A stretch of 43,934 nt of DNA from Candidatus Bipolaricaulota bacterium (GTDB lineage: Bacteria; Bipolaricaulota; Bipolaricaulia; UBA7950; UBA9294). The notes below the pieces were generated by a model. It was not told where the DNA came from and made no database searches. It saw nothing but the letters and a program-made list of their open reading frames with translations. Below, one piece after another: positions 24,330 through 32,484 of the stretch. Both the position numbers and the translations under genes were made by a program. The first letter of the stretch is position 1. Every line of letters starts with the position of its first letter. The stretch lies in assembly GCA_018817505.1 (NCBI GenBank), contig JAHITR010000076.1, forward strand, positions 1 to 43,934. The letters are read 5' to 3'.

Positions 24330-25508
24330 ATGAAGGCTCTGTATCATCAGAATAAGCATCTGTTACTGTTTCTGTTGGCTGCCAGCTTGTTGCAGTCATT
24401 CGGGCATAATGTCTGGCGCGCGCTATTCAATAACTTTGCAGTGGAGACTATCGGCGTCGGGGCGGATGCCATCGGATGGATTCAGTCTGTTCGAGAATTG
24501 CCGGGACTCCTCGCCTTCGCGGTGGCTTTCCTAGCTCTGCTTTTCAAAGAGATGCGGATCATGGCCGTCAGCTTAATTCTCCTGGGGATTGGCATCATCT
24601 TCACCGGGCAATCGACCACTATCACATTGCTGTTTGTCTCGACATTCATCATGAGCTTAGGTTTCCATTTCATGAATCCAGGAAGCAACGGCCTCATTCT
24701 GATGAGTATTGATCACAAGGAAACTCCCAAGATCATGGGCCAGCTCCGAAGCATGGCGGCGATCGCTGCTGTACTGGGCACTGGGGCCGTCTACTTGTTT
24801 GTGGACTGGCTCGGATACAAGGCGATGTTCACCATCGTGGGTGCAATGGTGACGGTTGGGGGGGTCGTGCTGTTCCTCGTCGGAAAGGGAGGGCATGGCC
24901 TGCCCGGGAAAAGGAAGATCCGCCTACGCAAGCGGTATTGGCTGTTCTATACGCTGACATTCTTGATGGGCAGCCGCCGACACATTTTTACAACGTTTGC
25001 CCCGTTCTTGCTTGTTCAAGCCTTCGGAATTGATGTCAAGATGATGTCGATCCTGCTCTTGGTGAACAGCTTGATGAATGTTTATGTCTTGCAGAAGGTT
25101 GGCAAGCTCGTCGCCAAACTGGGAGAGCGCGCCGTACTCACTTTCGCGTTCGCTGCACTTATTCCCATCTTTCTTGGCTATGCCTATGTTCAAGTTCTCG
25201 GAGTGCTGTATGTGTTGTTCGTCGTTGACAACGTGTTGTTTGGATTCAATATGGCGTTGACGACGTACATGCAAAAAATCGCTGTCTCGCCAGAGGAACT
25301 CACTGCGAACATGTCCCTCCAAGAAACGATCAATCATATCTCAGCTGTGATTGTTCCGGTTGTTGGAGGAACCATCTGGGTGCTATTTGGCTCGAAAGCG
25401 CCATTCCTTGCTGGCGTCGTCATTGCAGGCATTTCGCTCCTCCTGACGCAGCTTATTCGTACGGGAAAGACAGGCGGCCCGAAGGCTCTGCTTCCAGAGA
25501 GCACGTAG
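24330..25508 (+). CDS. MFS transporter
   Basis: A 392-residue integral membrane protein with about twelve hydrophobic helices and a basic loop (GKRKIRLRKR) in the middle, the usual two-bundle layout of the major facilitator superfamily. The N-terminal half has the paired GxxxxG helices but a weak loop-2 signature, so the subfamily is unclear. GGGGG precedes the ATG. It follows the kinase gene by about 80 bases and could move a sugar used or made by that pair, which is inference from position. Confidence 0.82.
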   Translation: MKALYHQNKHLLLFLLAASLLQSFGHNVWRALFNNFAVETIGVGADAIGWIQSVRELPGLLAFAVAFLALLFKEMRIMAVSLILLGIGIIFTGQSTTITLLFVSTFIMSLGFHFMNPGSNGLILMSIDHKETPKIMGQLRSMAAIAAVLGTGAVYLFVDWLGYKAMFTIVGAMVTVGGVVLFLVGKGGHGLPGKRKIRLRKRYWLFYTLTFLMGSRRHIFTTFAPFLLVQAFGIDVKMMSILLLVNSLMNVYVLQKVGKLVAKLGERAVLTFAFAALIPIFLGYAYVQVLGVLYVLFVVDNVLFGFNMALTTYMQKIAVSPEELTANMSLQETINHISAVIVPVVGGTIWVLFGSKAPFLAGVVIAGISLLLTQLIRTGKTGGPKALLPEST

Positions 25509-25529
25509 CAACTGCCTATTCGTAGTGGG

Positions 25530-25535
25530 TACAAT
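25530..25535 (+). promoter_or_regulatory. Possible -10 box before the CofE-like gene
   Basis: TACAAT lies about 34 bases before the start codon; no -35 box is seen at 17 bases. Weak evidence for a separate promoter in the 60-base gap. Confidence 0.3.
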
Positions 25536-25568
25536 GCTGCCCGAGAAACGAGAAGAGGTGCTCCAAGC

Positions 25569-26537
25569 ATGGCGAATGTCCAAAGCGAGATCCGATTCCT
25601 CCCCGTAGCCGTTGCCAATGCCATCTGTCCCGAGGATGTCGAACATGCTCAGATTGGTCCTTACATTGCTGGATTGCTGCACACGGCAGGTGTAGTTGTT
25701 GAGGATCATGACGTCATCGCGATCAGCTCCAAGGTCGCCTCCTTTCTGGATGGAGGGTTGGTCCGTCTGGCCGACGTCCTGCCCACACGAAAAGCGAAGG
25801 TGTTGGCGTGGATGTTTCAACGAGACCCAAGAAAAACTCAGCTCGTTCTTGAGCAAGGGAAGGTGCTCCTGGTTGTTCCCTTGAAGAGAATCATTCGCAT
25901 CCCCGCTTTGCGGGCGATGATGGAGCGGCGTACAGGGAACCCCGAAGCGATGATTCGTGGCTACCAAGAAAACAACGCCTATACGTTCATCGTCAGGAAG
26001 CATGCCGTCTACTTGGATGAGGCGGGCATTGATCACACCAACTCCCCGGGCGACTACGTCTCTTTGCTACCTGAGGATCCTTGCAGTCTGGCAAAAGAGG
26101 TTCGCGAAGGCATTCGACAACACTTTGGAGTCAATGTCGCCGTCATTCTAACGGACACGGCGACCAGTGTGGGAAGGCTGGGTTCGCAGGACGTGGCCAT
26201 CGGCTATTCAGGGATCGATCCTGTTACGCGGGAGACGTTTGACCCCGATCTTTTTGGTGTGCCTCGATCCGGAGGCATCGACATCGTCATTGATTCCATC
26301 GCAGGCATGGCCGGGTTGGTGATGGGACAGACTACGGAGAAGACGCCGATCGTCGTCGTGCGAGGCTTGTCGTATCAACCGGAGCGTGCAGATGAATTGG
26401 CAGGCATGGACGTTGTTTCTTGGCCCGCTGAATCTCAGTTCCAGTTCGCGTGGTTCACACTTCTTGCGACAATTAGGCTGTGGATCGGCAATCTCATCTC
26501 GCTTCAATGGCGTACTAAAAAGTCGAGGATTCGCTAG
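25569..26537 (+). CDS. Coenzyme F420-0:L-glutamate ligase (CofE)-like protein
   Basis: A 322-residue protein with the CofE order of motifs: VIAISSKVAS near the N-terminus, EAGIDHTNSPGDYVSLLPEDP in the middle, then VAVILTDTATSVGRLGSQDV, AIGYSGIDPV and a C-terminal MAGLVMGQ...PIVVVRGL. CofE adds glutamates to F420 with GTP. The usual ITDTxGRxxR is changed to LTDTATSVGR, so specificity may differ. No other F420 genes are in the window; some relatives act on other acids. It ends in a 4-base overlap with the convergent decarboxylase gene. A short hydrophobic segment near the C-terminus (FTLLATIRLWIGNLI) is not typical. Confidence 0.78.
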   Translation: MANVQSEIRFLPVAVANAICPEDVEHAQIGPYIAGLLHTAGVVVEDHDVIAISSKVASFLDGGLVRLADVLPTRKAKVLAWMFQRDPRKTQLVLEQGKVLLVVPLKRIIRIPALRAMMERRTGNPEAMIRGYQENNAYTFIVRKHAVYLDEAGIDHTNSPGDYVSLLPEDPCSLAKEVREGIRQHFGVNVAVILTDTATSVGRLGSQDVAIGYSGIDPVTRETFDPDLFGVPRSGGIDIVIDSIAGMAGLVMGQTTEKTPIVVVRGLSYQPERADELAGMDVVSWPAESQFQFAWFTLLATIRLWIGNLISLQWRTKKSRIR

Positions 26538-27988
26538 GCAACAAGAGGATCATCGGCTTTGCCAAACACGGTGCTGAAGGTCTCTGGCGCACGCCATAAT
26601 TCAGCCTGTCCATTGGCTCGTATGGCCACTTTCGCGGGACGCAAGAATCCACAGCTATTTGAAGCGAAGTGGTCGGCTGAGTAGGCTCCCGTATGGAAAA
26701 GCACGAACCGTTCGCCGCGTTGAGGTAGACGATTCAACGTGACCTTGGTCTTGCTAATCATGTCGCCAGAGAAGCACAGTCTGCCGGCCAAAAATGCCTC
26801 GATCGGAGCGTCATCTTCACGCAAAGGAAGCACTGCGGCAGGGAACATGTCAGGTGAAATGAGATTGGTGCCGTGATTGTTGATGCCCATGTCCAGGGAC
26901 ACAACGGTGTGATCGAGCACGGTCTTTGTACCTGCGACTTGGGCCAATGTAATCCCGGCTGTCGCCATCAACGCTCTGCCCGGCTCGATAATCAGCGACG
27001 GTGAACCCAGATCATGCAATCGCTGGGTGCACGTTCGACCGTCGGCGAACGTATGGTGCAGCAAGTGATCGAGCATGGCCGCTTGGGGCACAGCTGACCA
27101 ATAGGCCTTTCCAATCCACGATGCCCCAGCAGACGCACCGTTCGAATAGCCCATTGGAAGATCGTTCCACGTGACCGATCCAGAAGCCTTTGAAAGCAGT
27201 CGTTCCCGCAAACGTGCTTGGAATTCTCGCCACGCCTTCTCTGTCAGGAAGGACACTGGGAATCCTCCTCCGACATCAATCAGATCAGGACTAAGTCCAC
27301 ATTGCTGTGCCTGTTCCATCAAGACAAGCAGATGGTCTAGCAACCGCTCATATCCAGACGGTTCGGCGATTTGTGTTCCAATGTGAGCGGATACTCCGCG
27401 ACAGCGAATGGTCGAGTGGTCGACGAATTGAGAGAACAAATGGGATGCTTCGCGAATATGGAATCCAAACTTCGTCCAATCTGCAGCCGTTGTCTGATCG
27501 TCTGAAGTCAATCCAGACAGTGGCATACCGCGAAAGCGGAGAAGAATGCTTGCCTGCCGTACGCCGTCTGCTGTCAATCGCTCGATCTCATCGATCTCAT
27601 CCTGATTGTCGACCGCGATCAGGCACCCAGCCTCCAACGCCCCTGCGAGGTAGGCATCTGACTTAGCATTGCCATTACAGATAATGCGCTCAGGAGCGAT
27701 GCCTTCTTCCAAACCCAGCAGCATCTCGTTTTCGGATGCTGCATCGATTCCCAAGCCTCTCAGACTGGCAGCACGTACGGCCCCGCGGCATGGATTGGAC
27801 TTCACAGCCAACGCGACGAATCCCTTGGGATAGGATCTGCTCAAGGCATCAGCAAAGCCCCTTGCATTGGCTTCGAATTGTTCGAGGAACAAGACGTGAA
27901 GCGGAAGCTTGTACGTGTCTGTGAGACGGCCTATGGGCTTGGCATGCTTTTGTATCAGGTGTTCAAGTTGGCTTGAAGTCGGTGTCAT
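26534..27988 (-). CDS. PLP-dependent group IV decarboxylase (LysA/ornithine-decarboxylase fold)
   Basis: A 484-residue alanine-racemase-fold enzyme. FVALAVKSNPCRG carries the PLP lysine, SAHIGTQI and IDVGGGFPVSF the barrel phosphate site, and LIIEPGRALMA the PLP-arginine region. The C-terminal LCFSGDMISKT and FHTGAYSADHFASN carry the catalytic Cys-x-x-Asp and Tyr elements. Relatives decarboxylate diaminopimelate, ornithine, arginine or carboxynorspermidine; sequence alone does not settle which. The active Lys context (AVKSNP) and length, about 60 residues longer than LysA, suggest a special subgroup. The ATG at 27988 was chosen because GGAG lies six bases before it. It overlaps the convergent CofE-like gene by four bases. 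Confidence 0.87.
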   Translation of the reverse strand: MTPTSSQLEHLIQKHAKPIGRLTDTYKLPLHVLFLEQFEANARGFADALSRSYPKGFVALAVKSNPCRGAVRAASLRGLGIDAASENEMLLGLEEGIAPERIICNGNAKSDAYLAGALEAGCLIAVDNQDEIDEIERLTADGVRQASILLRFRGMPLSGLTSDDQTTAADWTKFGFHIREASHLFSQFVDHSTIRCRGVSAHIGTQIAEPSGYERLLDHLLVLMEQAQQCGLSPDLIDVGGGFPVSFLTEKAWREFQARLRERLLSKASGSVTWNDLPMGYSNGASAGASWIGKAYWSAVPQAAMLDHLLHHTFADGRTCTQRLHDLGSPSLIIEPGRALMATAGITLAQVAGTKTVLDHTVVSLDMGINNHGTNLISPDMFPAAVLPLREDDAPIEAFLAGRLCFSGDMISKTKVTLNRLPQRGERFVLFHTGAYSADHFASNSCGFLRPAKVAIRANGQAELWRAPETFSTVFGKADDPLVA

Positions 27989-28320
27989 GTTGGCTCCAGT
28001 CGTTGCGGATAGATGGTAATCGACTTGAGGGGGGATGTCAGGTGGCGGATACGCAGATAGAGCCCAAGACAGCTGTCCGTAATGGGCACCACACGATGAG
28101 TGCGAGGTGTCGTAGTCGAAAGTCTTAAAGAACGCGGTGCAGATCAGCGTTTGAAGCCGATTGCTCATCATGAGCAAAGCCGGTGAATAGAGTCCAATAG
28201 GGCCTCGGCGCGGCGATGTACCGGATTTCGATTGGCAGATGTCCAAGACACGAGTTCCACGATTGGGGCCTTGTACATACTTCCTGCCCGTGCTATCGTG
28301 ACATCAAGGAGGAGATGCTC
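27989..28320. other. Divergent intergenic region before the decarboxylase and the small membrane peptide
   Basis: About 330 bases with no supportable protein. The right end holds the promoter of the small peptide. No promoter for the decarboxylase was clear. The frame open upstream of the decarboxylase start has no recognisable protein and is probably chance. Confidence 0.4.
28271..28299 (+). promoter_or_regulatory. Possible sigma70 promoter of the small membrane peptide
   Basis: TTGTAC and TATCGT are separated by 17 bases, and the predicted transcript start lies about ten bases before the strong Shine-Dalgarno of the 33-codon gene. Matches to consensus are moderate. Confidence 0.4.
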
Positions 28321-28422
28321 ATGCCAATTACGATCACGATTACATCTGGAATGCTTCTCGCCTTCTTCTGGGCATTTTGGATCTTCGCGTTCGCCGGCTT
28401 CTGGTGCGGCGGCCGCTGCTAG
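28321..28422 (+). CDS. 33-residue single-pass membrane peptide
   Basis: An ATG seven bases after AAGGAGGAG opens a 33-codon frame. The peptide has a short polar start (MPITITITSG), a hydrophobic, aromatic-rich helix (MLLAFFWAFWIFAFAGFW) and a CGGRC end with two cysteines. Its Shine-Dalgarno is among the strongest in the window. It is followed 34 bases later by the secreted-protein gene. No family is recognised; similar tiny proteins often regulate membrane complexes or act as toxins. No antisense RNA is evident. Confidence 0.55.
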   Translation: MPITITITSGMLLAFFWAFWIFAFAGFWCGGRC

Positions 28423-28456
28423 CCACCAACAGATAGAAGATGACGGGTGATTGAAT

Positions 28457-29551
28457 GTGACGCGGATCACAAAGACGGGGAGAGTTGTCATTTGGGCTCT
28501 CCTTCTTTTGTGGGCCGCGTCACCCATTGTCACGGCCGATCTTCGTGACGATCTAGCCCAGAAAACGGGGTTGGATCGTGATTTGGTTAATCTCGTCACA
28601 GTGGATGTAGGCGGGACTGAACTTACGCTGACGTTCGTCTACATCAACGAGCGTACGTTTCAGAGCAAGATTTCGCCGGAGTTGTCTTGGACGCTCCAGC
28701 CCTTTGTCGGGCGAAATGCCATCTATGTGAATCCCAGCGTGGAGACAGTTGTATCCCAATTTGGGTTTGACCCTCAGCTCATTTCGATTGTGCAAAACGG
28801 AATGGCCATTGGGCCTGGACTCGATTCCTGGAGCGAGATTACGCCCGGATTTTTGAGCGGCCAATTCGTCGTCAACCCGGGGGGTATGGAGCAAGGCTCT
28901 GGCAGTGAAGGTGTTCTCGTCCTTGACGAATCGCTTGATGGACGAGTGGCATTCGACGTGATGTATGCCGGGGAAAGAGCCTCGTTTGTGATCAGCGCGA
29001 CCTCTAGCGTGTCGCAGACGACGGGTTCACCCTCAGCTGCCCTGCAATCGCACGATCCTATTGAGGTGGCGCCACTTGAATCATTGGATACGGTCCAGGA
29101 GTTGCTGCTGCACGAGGCATTTTCGTCTGAAGCGATGGCTGCTGCGTTTCAATTGGATGCGAACCTGGTTCGGACGATCGTGCTTGCTCCCCGAGGACGA
29201 GAGCTTCGTCTATTCTTCGTTCGTCTTGAAGCATCGATTCGAACGAGTTTGCTCGGATCTGAATTGCTGAACGCAGTCGATGAGGTCATCGGGACGGGCG
29301 CGGTGATGGTCTGGGCCGTATCGCCAACAGGTACTGAGTTTACCCCCTGGAATTTCTATATTCGGCAAAACAACACCAATTACGTCTTCTTCAGCACGGC
29401 ATCGTTTGTCGAACTCACTGAGAACTTCCTACGTGTCGAGCGCGTGGAGATCGGCGACGTAGCAGCGGGCGTCATCCGACTGCCGCGGAGCGTCGATTCA
29501 TCTGCCGCGTTTTCTGTGCTCTACGGGACCTCTGGAGTCGACTATCCATAG
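28457..29551 (+). CDS. Secreted protein of unknown function with internal duplication
   Basis: A 364-residue protein with a signal peptide (VVIWALLLLWAASPIVTA, cut near ADL). I recognise no family. Two halves seem related: each has an LD-x-x-LV...T strand pair (TGLDRDLVNLVTVDVGGTEL and FQLDANLVRTIVLAPRGREL), and each ends in a similar strand, GVLVLDESLDGRVAFDVMYAG and GVIRLPRSVDSSAAFSVLYG. It thus looks like two repeats of about 170 residues. GTG at 28457 was chosen because GGGTGA lies six bases upstream; a TTG six bases earlier is the alternative. It probably works in the periplasm or outside. Confidence 0.65.
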   Translation: MTRITKTGRVVIWALLLLWAASPIVTADLRDDLAQKTGLDRDLVNLVTVDVGGTELTLTFVYINERTFQSKISPELSWTLQPFVGRNAIYVNPSVETVVSQFGFDPQLISIVQNGMAIGPGLDSWSEITPGFLSGQFVVNPGGMEQGSGSEGVLVLDESLDGRVAFDVMYAGERASFVISATSSVSQTTGSPSAALQSHDPIEVAPLESLDTVQELLLHEAFSSEAMAAAFQLDANLVRTIVLAPRGRELRLFFVRLEASIRTSLLGSELLNAVDEVIGTGAVMVWAVSPTGTEFTPWNFYIRQNNTNYVFFSTASFVELTENFLRVERVEIGDVAAGVIRLPRSVDSSAAFSVLYGTSGVDYP

Positions 29552-29611
29552 AATTGCCCTCTTGCAGTTGACATCTGTTGCTTTACATCGGACGATTTGC
29601 TCGGTGAAACC

Positions 29612-30172
29612 ATGCGCATCATTCTCGCCTCAAAATCGCCTCGCCGGCAGGCCCTGTTGGCCCGCATTACGAACGACTTTGTCGTGATCCCCAGCCATGC
29701 TCATGAATCGTCTATCGGAACGCCACGCGAACAGGTGCTGACCTCCGCTCGGTCGAAGGCCCACGCTGTAGGCGAAACCCATCATGGCGTGATCCTTGGC
29801 GCAGACACAATCGTCGTTCTTGGAGACGATGTGATGGGCAAGCCACGCACTCGAAGTGATGCTGAGTCGATGCTGCGAGCCTTGTCAGGTCATTCGCACA
29901 CAGTCCTCACTGGACTCCATCTCTGGAATACGACACAGAACATCGAGCGTGAATGGTGCGCTGAGACACGTGTTCGATTTCGAGAGATCACAGAAGAGGA
30001 AATGCAATGGTATCTCGACAGCGGCGAGTATTCAGACAAGGCTGGTGCCTATGCGGTACAAGGAAGAGCCGCCATCTTCGTCGCGAGCATCCATGGCGAA
30101 TACACCAATGTAATGGGATTGCCGCTTTGTGAATTGAGCCGCCTATTGCGGGAAGTCGGAGTGACCCTGTAG
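29612..30172 (+). CDS. maf: Maf-family nucleoside triphosphate pyrophosphatase
   Basis: A 186-residue protein. It begins MRIILASKSPRRQALL, the signature of Maf proteins (S-x-SPRR), with the catalytic region ILGADTIVVLGDDVMGKP in the middle and YSDKAGAYAVQGRAAIFV near the end. Maf hydrolyses non-canonical or modified nucleotides such as dTTP, UTP or m7GTP to monophosphates, keeping pools clean and slowing septation. The ATG at 29612 matches the family start; an in-frame TTG 15 bases earlier lacks support. The gene stands alone, 60 bases behind the secreted-protein gene. Confidence 0.93.
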   Translation: MRIILASKSPRRQALLARITNDFVVIPSHAHESSIGTPREQVLTSARSKAHAVGETHHGVILGADTIVVLGDDVMGKPRTRSDAESMLRALSGHSHTVLTGLHLWNTTQNIEREWCAETRVRFREITEEEMQWYLDSGEYSDKAGAYAVQGRAAIFVASIHGEYTNVMGLPLCELSRLLREVGVTL

Positions 30173-30215
30173 CCTTTCTAATTGAAGGTAATAGACGGTC
30201 ATCGAGGGAGGAATC

Positions 30216-31076
30216 GTGCCGGACAAGAAGAAACACAGTATTCACACCATCCAGAAGATGAAAGAAAATGGCGAAAAAGTCGCTTGGCTCACTGCCTATG
30301 ATTACCCGACTGCCGCGTTTGCTGAAGCTGCTGATCTGGACATGCTGCTAGTCGGCGATTCGCTGGGAATGTGCGTCTATGGCTACGAGGGGACCATACC
30401 CGTCACCATGGATCAATGCATCGTACACTGCGAAGCCGTTCGCCGTGCTGCTCCGAATACCTTCGTGATGGGCGATATGCCGTTCATGAGCTACCAAGTG
30501 AGCGACGAAGCGGCCGTGGTCAATGCAGGGCGGTTCATGAAGGAAGCGGGCGTCGACGCGCTCAAGTTGGAAGGCGGGAAGCGCATCATCTCGCGAATCA
30601 AGGCCATTCTCGATGCTGGCATTGTGGTTTGCGGGCACATCGGGCTGACGCCACAAAGCTCGGGACAGCTAGGTGGGCACAAGGCCCAGGGACGAACGGT
30701 AGCTTCTGCTCGTGCGTTAATCGAGGACGCCATGGCCATCGAAGACGCTGGCGCACAAATGCTGCTTCTTGAGGCCGTTCCGCCTGAAGTTGCTGGGTTC
30801 ATCGCCAGGAAGCTGACGATTCCCGTGTTCGGAATCGGTGCTGGCCCCGAAACCGATGGACAACTGATTATCGTCTCGGATCTCATCGGTCAATTCCAGG
30901 CATTCACTCCGAAGTTCGTGAAGAAGTACGCCAATGTGGCGCAGGTCATCACGGACGCAATGACAGCGTATGTCTCAGAAGTTAGGGGTGGCGTCTTCCC
31001 GGCGGACGAGCACTGCTACCATATGCTGAAAGATGAAATTGGCAACTTGCCCGCTTTGATGCAAGAGTTCGAATGA
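30216..31076 (+). CDS. panB: 3-methyl-2-oxobutanoate hydroxymethyltransferase
   Basis: A 286-residue TIM-barrel enzyme that adds a hydroxymethyl group from methylene-tetrahydrofolate to alpha-ketoisovalerate, the first step to pantothenate and CoA. KVAWLTAYDYPTA, LLVGDSLGMCVYG (Mg ligand Asp), VDALKLEGG, GHIGLTPQS and FGIGAGPETDGQL are all intact, and the length is standard. GTG is the start, with GAGGGAGG five bases ahead. An ATG two bases behind its stop begins an unknown protein frame, so these two genes are probably co-transcribed. No panC or panE is in the window. Confidence 0.95.
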   Translation: MPDKKKHSIHTIQKMKENGEKVAWLTAYDYPTAAFAEAADLDMLLVGDSLGMCVYGYEGTIPVTMDQCIVHCEAVRRAAPNTFVMGDMPFMSYQVSDEAAVVNAGRFMKEAGVDALKLEGGKRIISRIKAILDAGIVVCGHIGLTPQSSGQLGGHKAQGRTVASARALIEDAMAIEDAGAQMLLLEAVPPEVAGFIARKLTIPVFGIGAGPETDGQLIIVSDLIGQFQAFTPKFVKKYANVAQVITDAMTAYVSEVRGGVFPADEHCYHMLKDEIGNLPALMQEFE

Positions 31077-31116
31077 GATGGCAAGGCATGACGAGAGCAC
31101 ACAATCAGGAGGCACG

Positions 31117-32382
31117 ATGACCGACCTAAGACAGCGTCTGGCGATCTCTCAGGACAACCTTCAGCAAATCAATCAATTCCTGACGGATCCCGATTCCGAG
31201 GTGATCACCGACATTTTGTCGGTTATCGAGAAGCACGGTGGGCCAGAAGAGATTAATCGAAAGGCGGCGGCGGCACGTCAGCTTTCCAGCCTCATGGCGC
31301 GGTTGCGGGATTCCGGATCGCCGTATCTGGCAGACCTTGAATGGCTCATCGCTCAGCGAGATGCAGGTGCGTTTGTTACGGTCGACCAATTCCGACGGGA
31401 TGTCTTGGGCACTGCTGCTTCCACGACCTCATTTGATGAGGGACATCCAGTGACGCTCGAAATCAGCGCCCTCCAATTCTTTCCGTGGCTGATTGTGCAA
31501 GCAAGGCAGGCGATTGATCGGCGTCAGCTTATGCCGGGGCGCTATATCCGTGTGCGCAACATGGCCGAGCAAGTCTCAGATCAAGGGGACACGCTGGCTG
31601 TTGCTGCCGCGATGCAAATTGTCGGTGCAAGTTATGTGGAGACTCTTGACACCAAGGGAACAGATGGCTCAAACATCCATCTGGGTGGCCCGGCCACGAT
31701 CACCGGCTACTTCGGGGGCGTCGGACAGCCCAATCGCCATGCCTTGAAATGGGTTGACGAATTCCTTGGCTACTACACAGAGTATGGCATTAGGCAAGTG
31801 CTGAACATCAATCCTGGAACGGTTTTCCTCGGCTATGTTTTGCACAAGCTTGGGATCGATATCGAATTCAAGATATCTGTCTTCATGGGGAATGACAATC
31901 CGTATGCCGCCCTGTGGACGTTGCTGGGCGCCAAGCTGTTCGCACGCGAAGACGGGACCACATCGCTCATCGGGTTCAACTGGTCCAACTCCGTGAATAA
32001 CGAAACCATCGAGAAGGGCGCGACCGTGCGGCAAGCACTGGGGTTCGAGGACGTCGTGCGGTTTGAGCACCACATTACGGAAACGTACAAGTCGATTGTC
32101 ATTCAGCCCTACGACCGGACGGAGGAGCTGGTTGAACTTGCGGATCATGTGGCCAACATCTCGGCCAAACACGAGGGAGGCAAGCCCGAGACTGATGGTG
32201 TGCGAGCGCATCCCTCGGATATTCTCGACTACTTCGCGCCCAAGGCCGATATCGAGGCAAGCGGACTCATGCCTGCCATGCAGCAAAACTACTTGGACAA
32301 GCACGATGCACTGAACATCACTGCCACCGAACTCACGAAGAAGGGGCTGTCATTCATCGCTGCCAAGAATCTGCATCGATAG
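31117..32382 (+). CDS. Conserved-looking protein of unknown function, 421 residues
   Basis: A soluble protein with no signal peptide or membrane helix. I do not recognise a family. The first 110 residues are helical; from about 130 the sequence has an enzyme-like pattern with many short Gly-rich loops (HLGGPATITGYFGGVGQPN, NINPGTVFLGYVLHKLGIDI, EFKISVFMGNDNPYAALW), two His-containing turns (EHHITETYKS) and a long C-terminal helix. The alternation of strands and loops suggests a TIM-barrel or similar alpha/beta enzyme. The ATG follows AGGAGG by five bases; an earlier ATG at 31078 lacks one. It follows panB at 40 bases and may be in its operon. Confidence 0.7.
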   Translation: MTDLRQRLAISQDNLQQINQFLTDPDSEVITDILSVIEKHGGPEEINRKAAAARQLSSLMARLRDSGSPYLADLEWLIAQRDAGAFVTVDQFRRDVLGTAASTTSFDEGHPVTLEISALQFFPWLIVQARQAIDRRQLMPGRYIRVRNMAEQVSDQGDTLAVAAAMQIVGASYVETLDTKGTDGSNIHLGGPATITGYFGGVGQPNRHALKWVDEFLGYYTEYGIRQVLNINPGTVFLGYVLHKLGIDIEFKISVFMGNDNPYAALWTLLGAKLFAREDGTTSLIGFNWSNSVNNETIEKGATVRQALGFEDVVRFEHHITETYKSIVIQPYDRTEELVELADHVANISAKHEGGKPETDGVRAHPSDILDYFAPKADIEASGLMPAMQQNYLDKHDALNITATELTKKGLSFIAAKNLHR

Positions 32383-32425
32383 TCTAGATACGGACAAACA
32401 GCTTTATGGACTGCGGGCCCTATGC

Positions 32426-32454
32426 TTGCTGCAGTTTCGATCGCGGGATATGCT
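32426..32454 (+). promoter_or_regulatory. Sigma70-type promoter of glnA
   Basis: TTGCTG and TATGCT lie exactly 17 bases apart, with the predicted start about 24 bases before the glnA ATG. The consensus match is moderate. Confidence 0.5.
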
Positions 32455-32484
32455 TGGGGCCCATTTTATCTCGAAGAGGTGCAC

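Noticed and set aside
27989-28246. N-terminal extension of the PLP decarboxylase
   Set aside because: A ribosome site precedes the ATG at 27988, and the extra 86 residues look like translated non-coding DNA.
28143-28599. Minus-strand frame across the small membrane peptide
   Set aside because: It runs antisense to a peptide gene with a strong ribosome site and to a signal peptide; likely chance.
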